The notes under the pieces were generated by a model. It was given only the letters and a program-made list of their open reading frames with translations, was not told the DNA's origin and did no database searches. A DNA stretch of 64,000 nucleotides, taken from Butyrivibrio sp. INlla14 (lineage in GTDB: Bacteria; Bacillota; Clostridia; Lachnospirales; Lachnospiraceae). Below are positions 44,681-56,329 of this stretch, piece by piece. The stretch is from positions 1-64,000 of the forward strand of contig NZ_FMVS01000005.1 of the NCBI RefSeq assembly GCF_900102515.1, written 5' to 3'. A program made the translations under genes and the position numbers. Numbering within the stretch: the stretch's first letter is position 1; the number at the start of each line of letters is the position of its first letter.

Positions 44681-46184
44681 AAATTCTTGCGTAATCCCTC
44701 ATCTTCTCGCACAGTTCTTTTGAAAGTGCGTTCTTGTCCATTCTCCATACCCAGTTTCCGCCAAGGGTTGATGGGGTATTTATCCTGGCTGACATGGGAA
44801 GCTCAAGGTAATCCTGCATAGGAATGATCGCTGTGTCAGACACGCTGGCAAAGGCAGCTCTGATAGTAGCCCAAACAGCGTCCTTGTTGTAATGAATTCC
44901 AAGGTATTCCTTGCAGAATTTCTTGTCCTGTCTTGGAAGATGATCAAACCAGCCTCTTGTAGTCTCATTGTCGTGAGTTCCAGTATACACAATACAATTC
45001 TTGGTATAGTTGTGAGGCAGATAATCGCTCTCTTCCCTTGAGTCAAAAGCAAACTGCAGGATCTTCATACCAGGGAAACCTGTTCTCTTAACAAGCTTTA
45101 TTACTGAAGGTGTCAGATATCCAAGATCCTCTGCAATAACCTTCTTTTCCCCAAGTTCCTTCTTCATGGTTTCAAAGAGCTCGTATCCAGGGCCCTTTCT
45201 CCACTCGCCAATCTCGGCTGTTGGATTGCCAAAAGGAATTGCATAATACTCATCAAAGCCTCTGAAATGGTCTATTCTGACCACATCATAAAGCTTGTAA
45301 CAGTGAGCAATTCTCTTCATCCACCATTTATAGCCAGTCTTCTTGTGATAGTCCCATCTGTAAAGAGGATTGCCCCAAAGCTGACCTGTAGCACTAAAGG
45401 CATCAGGCGGGCATCCTGCCACATCGATAGGTGTGTTCTTTTTATCCAGCTGGAACAATTCCGGATTAGCCCAGGTATCAGCACTGTCAAAGGCCACATA
45501 GATCGGTATATCTCCTATGATCTCGATGCCTTTATCATTGGCATAAGCCTTAAGATCTGTCCACTGCTTGAGGAAAAGATACTGAAGGAATGAGTAAAAC
45601 TCAACTTCCTCATCATACTTTTCAAAAGCAGCCTTCATTGCTGAAGCCTTTCTAAGCCTTATATCCTCATCCCATGTATTCCAGGCTCTTCCACCGTTGG
45701 CGTTTTTAAGAGCCATAAAAAGAGAATAGTCCCTTAGCCAATCATTATCCTTGTTCTTCTTAAAAGAGTCAAACTCTTTTCTGATCTCTTTGGAATTCTT
45801 TGCCTTATCTATGTTGTCGAAGGCCTTTTTAAGAAGTTTGAATCTATTGCGATAGAGCTTCTCGTAATCGACTTTCTCAGCATTGTCGCCAAAATCGTAG
45901 CTCTCTGCATCCTTTTTGGTCAAAAGACCTTCCTCTATAAGCTTCTCAATATCTATAAAATAAGGGTTTCCTGCAAATGTTGAAAAAGACTGATATGGTG
46001 AATCACCATAACTTGTAGGACCTAGTGGCAGTATCTGCCAGTAGCTCTGCCCTGCCTCCTTCAAAAAGTCAACAAACTCATATGCCTCCTTGGAAAAAGA
46101 TCCTATTCCATACTCTGAAGCCAGTGAAAAAATAGGAAGAAGAACACCACATGCCCTTGTCTGCTTTTTATTACTCTTTGCCAT
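44661..46184 (-). CDS. malQ: 4-alpha-glucanotransferase
   Basis: 507 residues, full-length GH77. RACGVLLPIFSLASEYGIGSF, GQSYWQILPLGPTSYGDSPYQSFS, VVRIDHFRGFDEYY (nucleophile Asp in RIDHFRG) and IAEDLGYLTPSV (acid/base region), then TGTHDNETTRGW. Disproportionates maltodextrins. First gene of the malQ-lacI operon. Confidence 0.97.
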   Translation of the reverse strand: MAKSNKKQTRACGVLLPIFSLASEYGIGSFSKEAYEFVDFLKEAGQSYWQILPLGPTSYGDSPYQSFSTFAGNPYFIDIEKLIEEGLLTKKDAESYDFGDNAEKVDYEKLYRNRFKLLKKAFDNIDKAKNSKEIRKEFDSFKKNKDNDWLRDYSLFMALKNANGGRAWNTWDEDIRLRKASAMKAAFEKYDEEVEFYSFLQYLFLKQWTDLKAYANDKGIEIIGDIPIYVAFDSADTWANPELFQLDKKNTPIDVAGCPPDAFSATGQLWGNPLYRWDYHKKTGYKWWMKRIAHCYKLYDVVRIDHFRGFDEYYAIPFGNPTAEIGEWRKGPGYELFETMKKELGEKKVIAEDLGYLTPSVIKLVKRTGFPGMKILQFAFDSREESDYLPHNYTKNCIVYTGTHDNETTRGWFDHLPRQDKKFCKEYLGIHYNKDAVWATIRAAFASVSDTAIIPMQDYLELPMSARINTPSTLGGNWVWRMDKNALSKELCEKMRDYARIYGRNNN

Positions 46185-46225
46185 TACTTGACCCTCTCAA
46201 TCCGCATAAAACCTGCACATTAACT

Positions 46226-46270
46226 ATTATAATACCACTTTCCGGAAATTTTCGCTCGTTACCGGTAACG
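46226..46270 (-). promoter_or_regulatory. malQ promoter and LacI operator
   Basis: CGTTACCGGTAACG at 46257-46270 is a perfect 14-bp palindrome of the LacI-family kind, located about 26 bp upstream of a perfect TATAAT (46226-46231 on the minus strand). The -35 in between (CGAAAA-like) is poor. The rest of 46185-46476 holds the TetR promoter region and an AACGGTAAATCGTT near 46388 that could be a second, weaker site. Confidence 0.7.
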
Positions 46271-46476
46271 TTTCCATATTTATACTTTACCACCATTATC
46301 ACTCTACCGCAACTACTAAATTACGTTAAAAATGCTTTAAACTGCGTATTGCCTAGCTTGACGCCACCTATAAAAAATTGATAAATAACGGTAAATCGTT
46401 TGAAGTGACATGGCAAAAATGCTATATTTATAATAGACTGGTGTGGTCAATTACGACTTTTTAGGCGGGCTAGAGT

Positions 46477-47085
46477 ATGAATGAGAAATTTTTTGAACTA
46501 AAAAAAGAAAAGCAGGACAGGATGATAAACGCGGCACTTAAGGTCTTTTCTGAGTACGGTTACTATCATGCCAGTACCGATGAGATAGTAAAAAACGCTG
46601 AGATCAGCAAGGGACTCTTGTTTCACTATTTTGGAAGCAAGATTGGTATATACGCTTTTTTGTACGACTATGCCACAAGGTTCGTAACTCTGGAGCTTAC
46701 AGCCAATGTGGAAAAAAATGAAAATGGCTATTTTGAGCTGTATCACCAGATTTTATCTGCCAAAGTGGCAGCCATGTCTCAGTATCCATACATTTTCCTC
46801 TACCTTAATAAGGCTGATGAGGAAAAACATCCAGAAGCTGTCGCTGAGATCAGCGAGCGAAGAGAAAAATATCAAAGGATCATGGAGGCCCTAAGAGAAA
46901 GAGCCGATATAACCCAGTTCGCTCCTTTTGTTGATTACAATAAAGTTGGAGAGATCCTTGATTTTACAATAAACGGACTTATGGTAAAAAGAATCAAAAG
47001 TGCAAGTTTCCGTTCCGACTTATTTTTGCAGGAAGCTGAAGAATATATAGATATGATAAAAGCCATGTCTCTTATGGAACGATAA
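46477..47085 (+). CDS. TetR/AcrR-family transcriptional regulator
   Basis: 202 residues. HTH: RMINAALKVFSEYGYYHASTDEIVKNAEISKGLLFHYFGSK. The ligand domain is divergent and unassigned. Weak GGCGGG-like ribosome binding site. It is followed after 55 bp by the PfkB-like gene on the same strand and may control it. Confidence 0.92.
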   Translation: MNEKFFELKKEKQDRMINAALKVFSEYGYYHASTDEIVKNAEISKGLLFHYFGSKIGIYAFLYDYATRFVTLELTANVEKNENGYFELYHQILSAKVAAMSQYPYIFLYLNKADEEKHPEAVAEISERREKYQRIMEALRERADITQFAPFVDYNKVGEILDFTINGLMVKRIKSASFRSDLFLQEAEEYIDMIKAMSLMER

Positions 47086-47140
47086 ACCCATAAAACTGGT
47101 TCAGATATTCAGAATATCTCAATAATGAGGAGGCAAAAGC

Positions 47141-48079
47141 ATGAGCAAGTTCTTAGTAGCAGGTGTTACGCAGATTGAGACCATTGTTAGAGTTGACAAG
47201 ATTCCTGTAGTCTACTCTCCTATTACCAGTGCAAATGATTCCATTTTTACGGCTATTGGCGGCGATGCTTACAACGAATCACTGGCTCTTGAATGGCTCG
47301 GTGACGATGTAACTTTCATGTCCATCGTAGGAAGAAATCAGGACCTTAGCCTGATCAATCCTCATGATAGAAAGATAACTCTTTCTACCCAGTATATCAT
47401 TCCTCAAATGGAGGCTACTCCAACAGAGGTTGTTCTGTATGACAAGGATCGTAAGCAGCAAATCTTTGAAGATATCAAGGATCTAAGAGAAAACGTGTAT
47501 GACATGTCCATGGTTGCCCCTATCGCAGAAGCCTGCGACATGATGGTACTGGCCAATGCAAATTTCTGCAGACCTTTTGCAAAAGAAGCAGCTGCCAGAA
47601 AAAAACCTATTGCAGTCAATATCAGAAACTACAATAGGGAAAAAGAAAAATATAACACTGATTTCCTTGAGCCTGCCAAAGTTCTGTATTTTAGTGATGA
47701 TAATCTGGGTGAGGATCCTTATGAATTCATCGACAGAATGGCTGGAACCTACGGCACTGATATCATCATTCTTGGTCAGGGCCACGAAGGTCTTATACTG
47801 TATGATAAAGCACAGAACCTTCGTGTCCACTATAAAACAGTCAAGACCAATGAGGTTGTTAATACCATAGGTGCTGGTAATGCCCTGTTCGCATGTTTCC
47901 TTCACTACTATATGGAAAACGGCGACAGCGTAAATGCGATCAAGAACGCTTTGTTATTTGCTTCCTACAAAATTGGATATATGGGAACCTCCAATGGTTT
48001 CATGACAACAGATCAGCTTGAGCAGTGGCGCAATCTTATCTGGGGCATCAAAAAAAGTGAATTTGACGGTAATTCTTAA
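47141..48079 (+). CDS. PfkB-family carbohydrate kinase-like protein (catalytic Asp replaced)
   Basis: 312 residues. Ribokinase fold with AIGGDAYNESLALEWLGDDVTFMSIVG and the C-terminal signature VVNTIGAGNALFACF. In active kinases the motif is DTxGAGD, where the last Asp is the catalytic base; here it is GAGN with Asn247, and the first Asp is Asn. That suggests a non-catalytic sugar sensor or altered activity. AGGAGG lies before the ATG. Substrate unknown. Confidence 0.85.
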   Translation: MSKFLVAGVTQIETIVRVDKIPVVYSPITSANDSIFTAIGGDAYNESLALEWLGDDVTFMSIVGRNQDLSLINPHDRKITLSTQYIIPQMEATPTEVVLYDKDRKQQIFEDIKDLRENVYDMSMVAPIAEACDMMVLANANFCRPFAKEAAARKKPIAVNIRNYNREKEKYNTDFLEPAKVLYFSDDNLGEDPYEFIDRMAGTYGTDIIILGQGHEGLILYDKAQNLRVHYKTVKTNEVVNTIGAGNALFACFLHYYMENGDSVNAIKNALLFASYKIGYMGTSNGFMTTDQLEQWRNLIWGIKKSEFDGNS

Positions 48080-48147
48080 TTTTGCACTTTTATTTGTGAT
48101 TAAATTGTATTAAAATTATTCTATCGCTTGATAGGAGGGTCATTTAC

Positions 48148-48444
48148 ATGTCCAAGAAAAACGGATTTGGTAAATTTATTGTATTTTGTGCTGCTGTAGG
48201 TGCTGCCGCAGCTGGAGCATATTACTATCTCTCAAAGAGAGATGAAGCTATTGCCGATGATTTTGACGATGATGATTACGAGGACTTCGAAGATTTCGAG
48301 GACGATGACGAGTATAATACTACAGAATTCAAATTTGGCAATCGCAAGTATGTAGATATCAGCCCTGCTGATGATTCAGCTCTTGACGATGAACCTGAGA
48401 AGACAGCTGAAAAGTCAGAAGAATTTTTCAATGACGAGAAATAA
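48148..48444 (+). CDS. Small membrane-anchored acidic protein
   Basis: 98 residues. A short basic N-terminus, one helix (IVFCAAVGAAAAGAYYYL near 11-28), then a very acidic Asp/Glu/Phe tail (DDFDDDDYEDFEDFEDDDE). Not recognised; the tail resembles Clostridial YtxH/acidic-type membrane proteins. GGAGG precedes the ATG. It ends at a strong terminator. Confidence 0.7.
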   Translation: MSKKNGFGKFIVFCAAVGAAAAGAYYYLSKRDEAIADDFDDDDYEDFEDFEDDDEYNTTEFKFGNRKYVDISPADDSALDDEPEKTAEKSEEFFNDEK

Positions 48445-48456
48445 TGAATATTAATA

Positions 48457-48488
48457 AACCCCTATAGCCATTGGCTACAGGGGTTTTC
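48457..48488. terminator. Terminator after the acidic membrane protein
   Basis: AACCCCT and AGGGGTT with an inner AGCC/GGCT stem, followed by TTTTC; also serves the convergent DUF2225 gene. Confidence 0.85.
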
Positions 48489-48509
48489 TTTATGTTTACT
48501 ACAAAACTA

Positions 48510-49373
48510 TCACTCTGCTGGCTCGCCCTTCTTTTCAGCAATCATATCCTTTAGTAAACGAGCCTTGTCCTTTATACGGCTGTTGGCAACTCTTGAAGTT
48601 AACAGCTCTGAAACCATCTTGGAAGCTACATCAAACTGATCAGTTTCTACGGCAAGTGCAGCGATCAGGTAATCAAGTGTTGTTGAATCCATTCCTGCAA
48701 TAGGGAACTCCTCAGACTGTCTCGCCATTACAAAGCCATTAAGTGCATTTGAAAGCAGCTCTTTTTCCTGAGCATCATTGGCAGCTTTCTTTTCCTCATA
48801 GCCATCCTCAGAAGGATCCATACGTCTTGTCTCACCTCTGATAACCCAGGCTGTCTTCAGACATATATAAGCTTTTTCGCTGTTCTTGGCCTTCTTGACC
48901 ACTGCGTTAGCAAGAGCAAGCTGATAAATATTTCTGGCGTGTTCATAACTATAAGTAGGCTCATTGTAGTCGAGTTTCTTATAGTTCATACAGATTTTAA
49001 CTCTTATATCATCAATCTGATACTTGTTAAGTGTTGCAAAATATCTTCCCAGCGCAGCATATCCACAGTGAGGGCACGCTATAACATCATACTTATTCTG
49101 GTCAACTTCATCGTAATCAGGGCGAAGATCGATATCAACATTCTTCATCCTGACCTTACCTGTTCTTACAGTCTTAGCGTCAAATTCATCCTCGCAAACA
49201 GGACATTTGTACTTCTTATCAAACAGATAGTCCTCTTCGTTTACAAGGGAAAGTTTCTTTTTGGGTTCTTCTTTTTTTACAGGTGCTTCCTTCTTGGAAG
49301 GATCTTCAAAAAGATTACCACCGCCAATGTTTCCAAGTCCGAGTTTTTCAAGTCCAGAAAAAATACCAGCCAT
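48510..49373 (-). CDS. DUF2225 protein
   Basis: 287 residues. Two Cys pairs, YKCPVCEDEF and ACPHCGYAALG, form a probable zinc site; RPDYDEVDQNKYDVIACPHCG is the DUF2225 core. The remaining half is TPR-like helical repeats. An N-terminal Gly/Lys-rich leader (GNIGGGN, KKEAPVKKEEPKKK) is low complexity. Common in Clostridia; function unknown. Followed leftwards by nothing but the terminator. Confidence 0.88.
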   Translation of the reverse strand: MAGIFSGLEKLGLGNIGGGNLFEDPSKKEAPVKKEEPKKKLSLVNEEDYLFDKKYKCPVCEDEFDAKTVRTGKVRMKNVDIDLRPDYDEVDQNKYDVIACPHCGYAALGRYFATLNKYQIDDIRVKICMNYKKLDYNEPTYSYEHARNIYQLALANAVVKKAKNSEKAYICLKTAWVIRGETRRMDPSEDGYEEKKAANDAQEKELLSNALNGFVMARQSEEFPIAGMDSTTLDYLIAALAVETDQFDVASKMVSELLTSRVANSRIKDKARLLKDMIAEKKGEPAE

Positions 49374-49413
49374 AACGCAACCTCTCTTTATTAGGATTTT
49401 AGTTTTGGTGACA

Positions 49414-51120
49414 TTACTTCTTAGGAACTACAAATGAGCTCTTAAGTGAAACTATTCTGTTAAATACAGGTGCTCCTGGCTTGGAGTCCTTGCTGTCCAC
49501 ACTAAAGAATCCATTTCTTACAAACTGGAACTTGTCGTATGGAGCTGCGTTTGCAAGTTCAGGCTCAAGCTTGGCATCCTTGATAACCTTGATTGAGTTA
49601 GGGTTAAGATTCAGTGAACCATCCTCATTGTATACACCCTTCTCCTCATCAATGATGTTCTCATAAAGGCGCACTTCACAAGTAGCAGCCTCCTTGGCAG
49701 ATACCCAGTGGATAGTACCCTTGACCTTTCTGCCATCAGGGCTGTCTCCGCCCTTTGTAGCAGGATCATAAGTACAGTGGATCTCTGTTACCTTGCCAGT
49801 TTCATCCTTGACAAAGCTTGTGCATGTTACAAAGTAAGCGTTCATAAGTCTTACTTCATTGCCAGGGAAGAGACGGAAGTATTTCTTTGGAGGTTCCTCC
49901 ATAAAGTCTTCTCTCTCAATATAAAGCTCTTTTCCAAAAGGAACCTTTCTGGATCCCATCTCTGGAACTTCCTTGTTATTCTCGATATCGAGAAGCTCTG
50001 TCTGTCCCTCTGGATAGTTGTCAATAATGAGCTTAACTGGGTCTAAGATAGCAAGCATTCTCTTAGACTTAAGCTTAAGATCCTCTCTGATGCAGTACTC
50101 AAGCATAGCATACTCAGCTGTAGAGTTAGCCTTACTGATACCACACATATCTACAAACATCTTGATAGATTCTGGAGTAAATCCTCTTCTGCGAAGAGAG
50201 GCAATAGTAACAAGTCGTGGATCATCCCATCCATCAACAATTCCATCCTCTACAAGTCTCTTGATATATCTCTTACCTGTAACTACGTTATTAAGATAAA
50301 GCTTGGCAAACTCAATCTGGCGTGGAGGGTTCTTGTACTCACACTCTTCTTTGACCCAGTCGTAAAGAGGTCTGTGATCCTCAAATTCAAGAGTACAAAG
50401 AGAATGTGTGATTCCCTCAATAGCATCCTCAATAGGATGAGCAAAGTCGTACATAGGATAAATGCACCACTTATCGCCAGTTCTAGCATGTGTCATATGT
50501 GCAACCCTGTAAATGATAGGGTCTCTCATGTTAATGTTAGGTGAAGCCATGTCAATCTTGGCACGAAGAGTAGCGCTTCCGTCCTCAAACTTGCCGTTCT
50601 TCATATCTTCAAAGAGCTTAAGGTTCTCTTCTACGCTTCTGTTTCTGTTAGGATCTTCCTTACCAGGCTCTGTAAGGGTTCCTCTGTACTCACGCATCTC
50701 TTCAGCGGAAAGTTCAGATACATAAGCCTTGCCCTTTTTGATGAGCTTGATGGCATCCTCATACATCTCGTCAAAATAGTCTGATGCATGGAAGAGACGA
50801 TCTTCATAATCTGCACCAAGCCACTTAACGTCCTCGATGATAGAATCCATGAATTCTGCCTTCTCCTTGGTAGGATTAGTATCATCGAATCTCATATTAA
50901 ATTTGCCGCCGTATTCCTGAGCCATTCCATAGTTAAGAAGAATACTCTTAGCATGACCTATATGCAAAAATCCATTAGGTTCTGGAGGGAAACGTGTATG
51001 AACGTGGTCATAAACTCCCTCTGCAAGATCCTTGTCAATTGCCTGTTCAATAAAATGTCTTGAAGGTGTATTGTCACCCTCTGCATTCTCAGATAAATTC
51101 TTAATTACTTCCTCTGCCAT
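49414..51120 (-). CDS. glnS: Glutaminyl-tRNA synthetase
   Basis: 568 residues. [23 protein letters not shown] holds the HIGH motif near 53; the KMSKS equivalent is [12 protein letters not shown]. Class I enzyme charging tRNA-Gln directly. The C-terminal anticodon-binding beta barrels follow ([17 protein letters not shown]). Bacterial GlnRS was probably acquired from eukaryotes in several lineages; presence here is ordinary for Lachnospiraceae. Confidence 0.97.
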   Translation of the reverse strand: MAEEVIKNLSENAEGDNTPSRHFIEQAIDKDLAEGVYDHVHTRFPPEPNGFLHIGHAKSILLNYGMAQEYGGKFNMRFDDTNPTKEKAEFMDSIIEDVKWLGADYEDRLFHASDYFDEMYEDAIKLIKKGKAYVSELSAEEMREYRGTLTEPGKEDPNRNRSVEENLKLFEDMKNGKFEDGSATLRAKIDMASPNINMRDPIIYRVAHMTHARTGDKWCIYPMYDFAHPIEDAIEGITHSLCTLEFEDHRPLYDWVKEECEYKNPPRQIEFAKLYLNNVVTGKRYIKRLVEDGIVDGWDDPRLVTIASLRRRGFTPESIKMFVDMCGISKANSTAEYAMLEYCIREDLKLKSKRMLAILDPVKLIIDNYPEGQTELLDIENNKEVPEMGSRKVPFGKELYIEREDFMEEPPKKYFRLFPGNEVRLMNAYFVTCTSFVKDETGKVTEIHCTYDPATKGGDSPDGRKVKGTIHWVSAKEAATCEVRLYENIIDEEKGVYNEDGSLNLNPNSIKVIKDAKLEPELANAAPYDKFQFVRNGFFSVDSKDSKPGAPVFNRIVSLKSSFVVPKK

Positions 51121-51219
51121 TACTTAATAAAACCAACCTTCTAAATAGTATAGTATAGACACACTATGATATCATAAATTATAACATAATTCTATGTTCT
51201 ATTATACATTCCCTAAACT

Positions 51220-53949
51220 CTATGGATTGTAGACATATTTTTCTTCAAAGGCTACTCTCCTTAGAGGTTTGTCATAATAGTAACCCTGAATATACTTAAC
51301 TCCCATGCCTTTTAATGCATCCAGCTGCTGCTTGGTCTCAATACCTTCAACACAGATGTCTGCACCAATTGTCTCTCCAAGCTGCGCCATCATTCTTACG
51401 AAAGCCTGGGAATAATTGTCTGTCGCAATATCTTTTACAAAATCCTTATCCACCTTGATTATGTCAAAAGGCAGAGCTCTTATACTGCTAAGAGCGGAAT
51501 ACCCGGTACCAAAATCATCAAGTGCAAGCCTTACTCCAAGTGCCTTTATATCCAAAAGAGTCTGCTTGGTTCTTGCAAGATCATTTATAGCAAGTCTCTC
51601 TGTGAGCTCCAGCACCAGATTTTCTGGATTCAGGTGATTATCTTCGATGCACTTTTTTATGGTATCCACAATATCATTCTGCATGATCTGGACTACAGAC
51701 AGATTAACGCTTACTGCGAACTCTCCTATTCCAGACTCATTCCACTGCCTGCAGCACTCGCAGGCCTTTTGCAGGACATGATTTCCAATAGGATTTATAA
51801 GTCCAAGATATTCTGCAAGAGGCACAAACTCATCCGGACTTAAAAATCCCAGTTTAGTACTGTTCCAGCGAACCAGTGCCTCTGCTCCCACATGTTTGAT
51901 CTTTTTCTTACTCTTTTTATCCTGAGTAAAGGTGATTATAGGCTGGAAAAAGACTTCAAATTCCTCGCAGGCCTTACCTATAGCGTCAAACATATTCTTT
52001 TCAAGGTCCAGTCTGTGGATTGAAGAAGAATCTATATTATCTGAATACTCAGCAATCCTGTTCTTGCCTGATTTTTTTGCCTCATACATGGCAACGTCTG
52101 ACTTTCTGATAAGTTCAGATACATTATCGCCATTTTCCGGAAACTTCACGACACCCATACTCATGGTGCAGTAATAGTCGCTATCCTTGAGATACCAGGG
52201 TGTAGCAAAGGCATCCTTGATTTCCTCAAGTATCTTGTCCATCTTGCTGTAGTTCTCAGGCGGAACGATGATGACAAATTCATCTCCGCCCATTCTATAA
52301 CAGGAATTGCTGATACCATCAATCCTGCTCATGGCATTTGAAATATCCTGCAGGAGGACATCTCCATACTGATGTCCCAGGCTATCATTGATGTGCTTGA
52401 AATCATCAAGGTCAAGGTACATAAGTGCACCTGTCCTGCCTGTCTGACGAGCCTCATCTACGTACTTAGCAAGATCCTTTTCGCAGCACATTCTGTTGTA
52501 CAAGCCTGTCAAAAAGTCAGTATAAGCCTGCTGCTCAATTCTCTTCTGGTAGAGCTTTTTCTCAGTAACATCGTAAATAGCGCACAGAGAAACCGGGCGG
52601 CCGTCTACCCACTTGATCCTTGTATAGTAAACGTCGTACCACTTACCTCTGGTCTTATGATTAACCTCATAGTTACCACTATGACTTCTAGATGGAATGT
52701 TAGATTCAAAGAGCTCTATAAGTTTGTTTTCAGAAAGCTCTTTGCTAAAGTTCTTTTTAAAGCTCCTATTAGCAAAGAGCAATACTCCAGTGCCAATATC
52801 TCTTACGTATATGGAACAGCCCACGTTATCAAGAACCGCTTCCAGCGAGGCAAAAGAACTAGCAAGGGAGTTAGTCTGTATTCTCTTTGTAATGATACTC
52901 TGCAGGATTCTAATTGTGTCGTTAATAAATTTAACGTCATCAATGGACCATATCCTGTCTTCTCTGTTCTCAGTAATGCAGGCATAAAATCTGGGTGCAC
53001 CGTTAATGATAATAGGCATAGCAACAAGAGCCCTGATACCAAGTATGTCAAGCTGCTCTCTTTCACCTGCATTCATCTGTGAGTCACTTGATACCACGAT
53101 TGCCTTCTCATTTCCAAGGAACCAGTACACTTCCTGATCTGTAGTCTCAGTAAACATCTTGTTTACACCCTGCGCATTCCACTGAACTACAATGTCCATG
53201 AGGTTTCCGTGGTGAACTCTGCAGGTAAATCCGTTACTAATCTGTAAATATCCACAAAGCTTTGACAAGATCATGGCCATGATAGTTTCAATTCCTTCAT
53301 TGCTATCAAGGAGGGAGACAATCTCCGTCATGGTCTCTGCTCTGTGGAAAGATGATGTCATCTCAAGTTCCTGGGCTTTTGATTCCTCACTTATGGCTAC
53401 TGCCTGCGTTCTTGAGGTTTCAATAGCCAAAAGAGCATTCAGAGTGGCTCTCAAAAGATCTAATACTCTATAAAATTTATCTTCGGAAATTTGATATGAA
53501 AAAGAATCAATAGGCGGAACATGATAGAACTCCGCTTCATATTCTGCGTCCTTAAAAGCGCCACATACAATCCAGACAGCGGCAGTATCCTTGCCACTCT
53601 TAACAGCAACAGCAGCCAGCCGGAGATTAGGCACCTCTGTGATCTCCACAGCCTGATCCTCCAGCTCGCTCTCTGATACTCTTTTGAAAATATTATGAAT
53701 ACGTACATCCGTTACGTATTTCTTGATAATCTCTATTTCATGGGGATTGCCGGAGAACTGGCTCATGGGACTGCCGTTTTCATCAAGGCACATGGCATAG
53801 ACCCCTGACATTTCGCAGAACTTATCCTGCCAGGCCTGCATGCCCTCGGCATTTTTGAGCGCAAAATTACCAAGGGCTCCTTTCTTTTCATTTAAAGACC
53901 CCGTCTCTGTGGCTTTTTCAAGTTCCACTTTGGTAACTGTCTCCTGCAT
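51220..53949 (-). CDS. GGDEF-EAL signalling protein with PocR/GAF/PAS sensors
   Basis: 909 residues, no membrane helix. N-terminal sensory region (about 35-170, QDKFCEMSGVYAMCLDENGSP) resembles PocR-like; GAF about 205-350; PAS about 365-465; GGDEF about 475-635 with intact GGDEF (YRMGGDEFVII); EAL about 655-905 with GAEALVRW and LDDFGTGYSALSS. The RxxD inhibitory site is not found before GGDEF. Both catalytic cores look intact, so c-di-GMP synthesis or breakdown is possible; direction is unknown. It could control the exopolysaccharide loci. Confidence 0.92.
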   Translation of the reverse strand: MQETVTKVELEKATETGSLNEKKGALGNFALKNAEGMQAWQDKFCEMSGVYAMCLDENGSPMSQFSGNPHEIEIIKKYVTDVRIHNIFKRVSESELEDQAVEITEVPNLRLAAVAVKSGKDTAAVWIVCGAFKDAEYEAEFYHVPPIDSFSYQISEDKFYRVLDLLRATLNALLAIETSRTQAVAISEESKAQELEMTSSFHRAETMTEIVSLLDSNEGIETIMAMILSKLCGYLQISNGFTCRVHHGNLMDIVVQWNAQGVNKMFTETTDQEVYWFLGNEKAIVVSSDSQMNAGEREQLDILGIRALVAMPIIINGAPRFYACITENREDRIWSIDDVKFINDTIRILQSIITKRIQTNSLASSFASLEAVLDNVGCSIYVRDIGTGVLLFANRSFKKNFSKELSENKLIELFESNIPSRSHSGNYEVNHKTRGKWYDVYYTRIKWVDGRPVSLCAIYDVTEKKLYQKRIEQQAYTDFLTGLYNRMCCEKDLAKYVDEARQTGRTGALMYLDLDDFKHINDSLGHQYGDVLLQDISNAMSRIDGISNSCYRMGGDEFVIIVPPENYSKMDKILEEIKDAFATPWYLKDSDYYCTMSMGVVKFPENGDNVSELIRKSDVAMYEAKKSGKNRIAEYSDNIDSSSIHRLDLEKNMFDAIGKACEEFEVFFQPIITFTQDKKSKKKIKHVGAEALVRWNSTKLGFLSPDEFVPLAEYLGLINPIGNHVLQKACECCRQWNESGIGEFAVSVNLSVVQIMQNDIVDTIKKCIEDNHLNPENLVLELTERLAINDLARTKQTLLDIKALGVRLALDDFGTGYSALSSIRALPFDIIKVDKDFVKDIATDNYSQAFVRMMAQLGETIGADICVEGIETKQQLDALKGMGVKYIQGYYYDKPLRRVAFEEKYVYNP

Positions 53950-53993
53950 TTTCCCCCCTCAAGGAAAATAAAGATTAAATTACATCTGTGTTA

Positions 53994-55454
<1,461 letters not shown>

Positions 55455-55531
55455 CTACTCCCATCGTAAATCATTATTTTTGGTATCTATGTATTCCCCA
55501 ACACATTTATACTTTATTCAACTATATTCAA

Positions 55532-56041
55532 TTAATCAAAAAATACCTTTCTCGGAGCCACGTTTCTAACGGCCTCTACAAACTCCTTAGAAGGCTCGAG
55601 AACTATCTTCTCCTTGCCATCATAATAGATTGTGTAGGTTGGATCAGGCTGCTGATCCTTGATCCTTGATGAAAAATCAAGAGCCTTGTAGGTTCTGTTC
55701 TTGTACTCATCCAGGTGATAAGAACGAGAAGGAGCCATAGCCTCAATTTTGCCAACATCGAACTTGCCTATGTTCTTACGTCTGCTCTTATTTAGAATCT
55801 TGTCTACTGTGATCTCTTTGTCGCAGTACTGATACTCAAACTCAATGCTGGCATTAAGTGAAACGAAATAGTAAGCTGCACCAAATGCTATCGCAAGTAT
55901 CATTCCCACAAGGCTTCCAAGTAAAAGTGATGAAAGAAAAGAAAGTATCGCAAGTATAAGGGAAACCACCTTCAAAACAACAAACAGAGGTGATGCCTTA
56001 CTAGAGACAAGACATTCTACATAACTGTTATCACTAACCAT
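55532..56041 (-). CDS. DUF6106-type membrane protein
   Basis: About 169 residues. Two to three hydrophobic segments (LFVVLKVVSLILAILSFLSSLLLGSLVGMILAIAFGAAYYFV) then a soluble C-terminus (ITVDKILNKSRRKNIGKFDVGKIEAMAPS). It matches small uncharacterised Lachnospiraceae proteins I recall as DUF6106. Start is unsure: ATG 56041 with AGGAGG 12 nt upstream fits the family beginning; ATG 56086 lacks a binding site. Confidence 0.7.
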   Translation of the reverse strand: MVSDNSYVECLVSSKASPLFVVLKVVSLILAILSFLSSLLLGSLVGMILAIAFGAAYYFVSLNASIEFEYQYCDKEITVDKILNKSRRKNIGKFDVGKIEAMAPSRSYHLDEYKNRTYKALDFSSRIKDQQPDPTYTIYYDGKEKIVLEPSKEFVEAVRNVAPRKVFFD

Positions 56042-56329
56042 TTGTAACAATAGCCTCCTGTAATCTGGCCTATAGAAATGGCCCATTTTATCGACTATCT
56101 TATATTACTTTCTCTAATCTTTCAAGGTGTATTTTGCAATATTTTTGTACTATTATCTTGTATTCAATTTCACATTTGATTTAAATTGTGGATTGACACT
56201 TTTGTTCTAAATTTTTATTATTTACTTTATTATATGAGGGCAAAAAAGTCCTATTACTATTATATATGTTTTGATGATAAAAAAGTATTATTTTTCTGTT
56301 AATAATACCATGTTGGAAAGTGAGAAGAA

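Noticed and set aside
52372..53082. 236-residue plus-strand frame opposite the GGDEF-EAL gene
   Set aside because: Antisense shadow; no family-like motifs or ribosome binding site.
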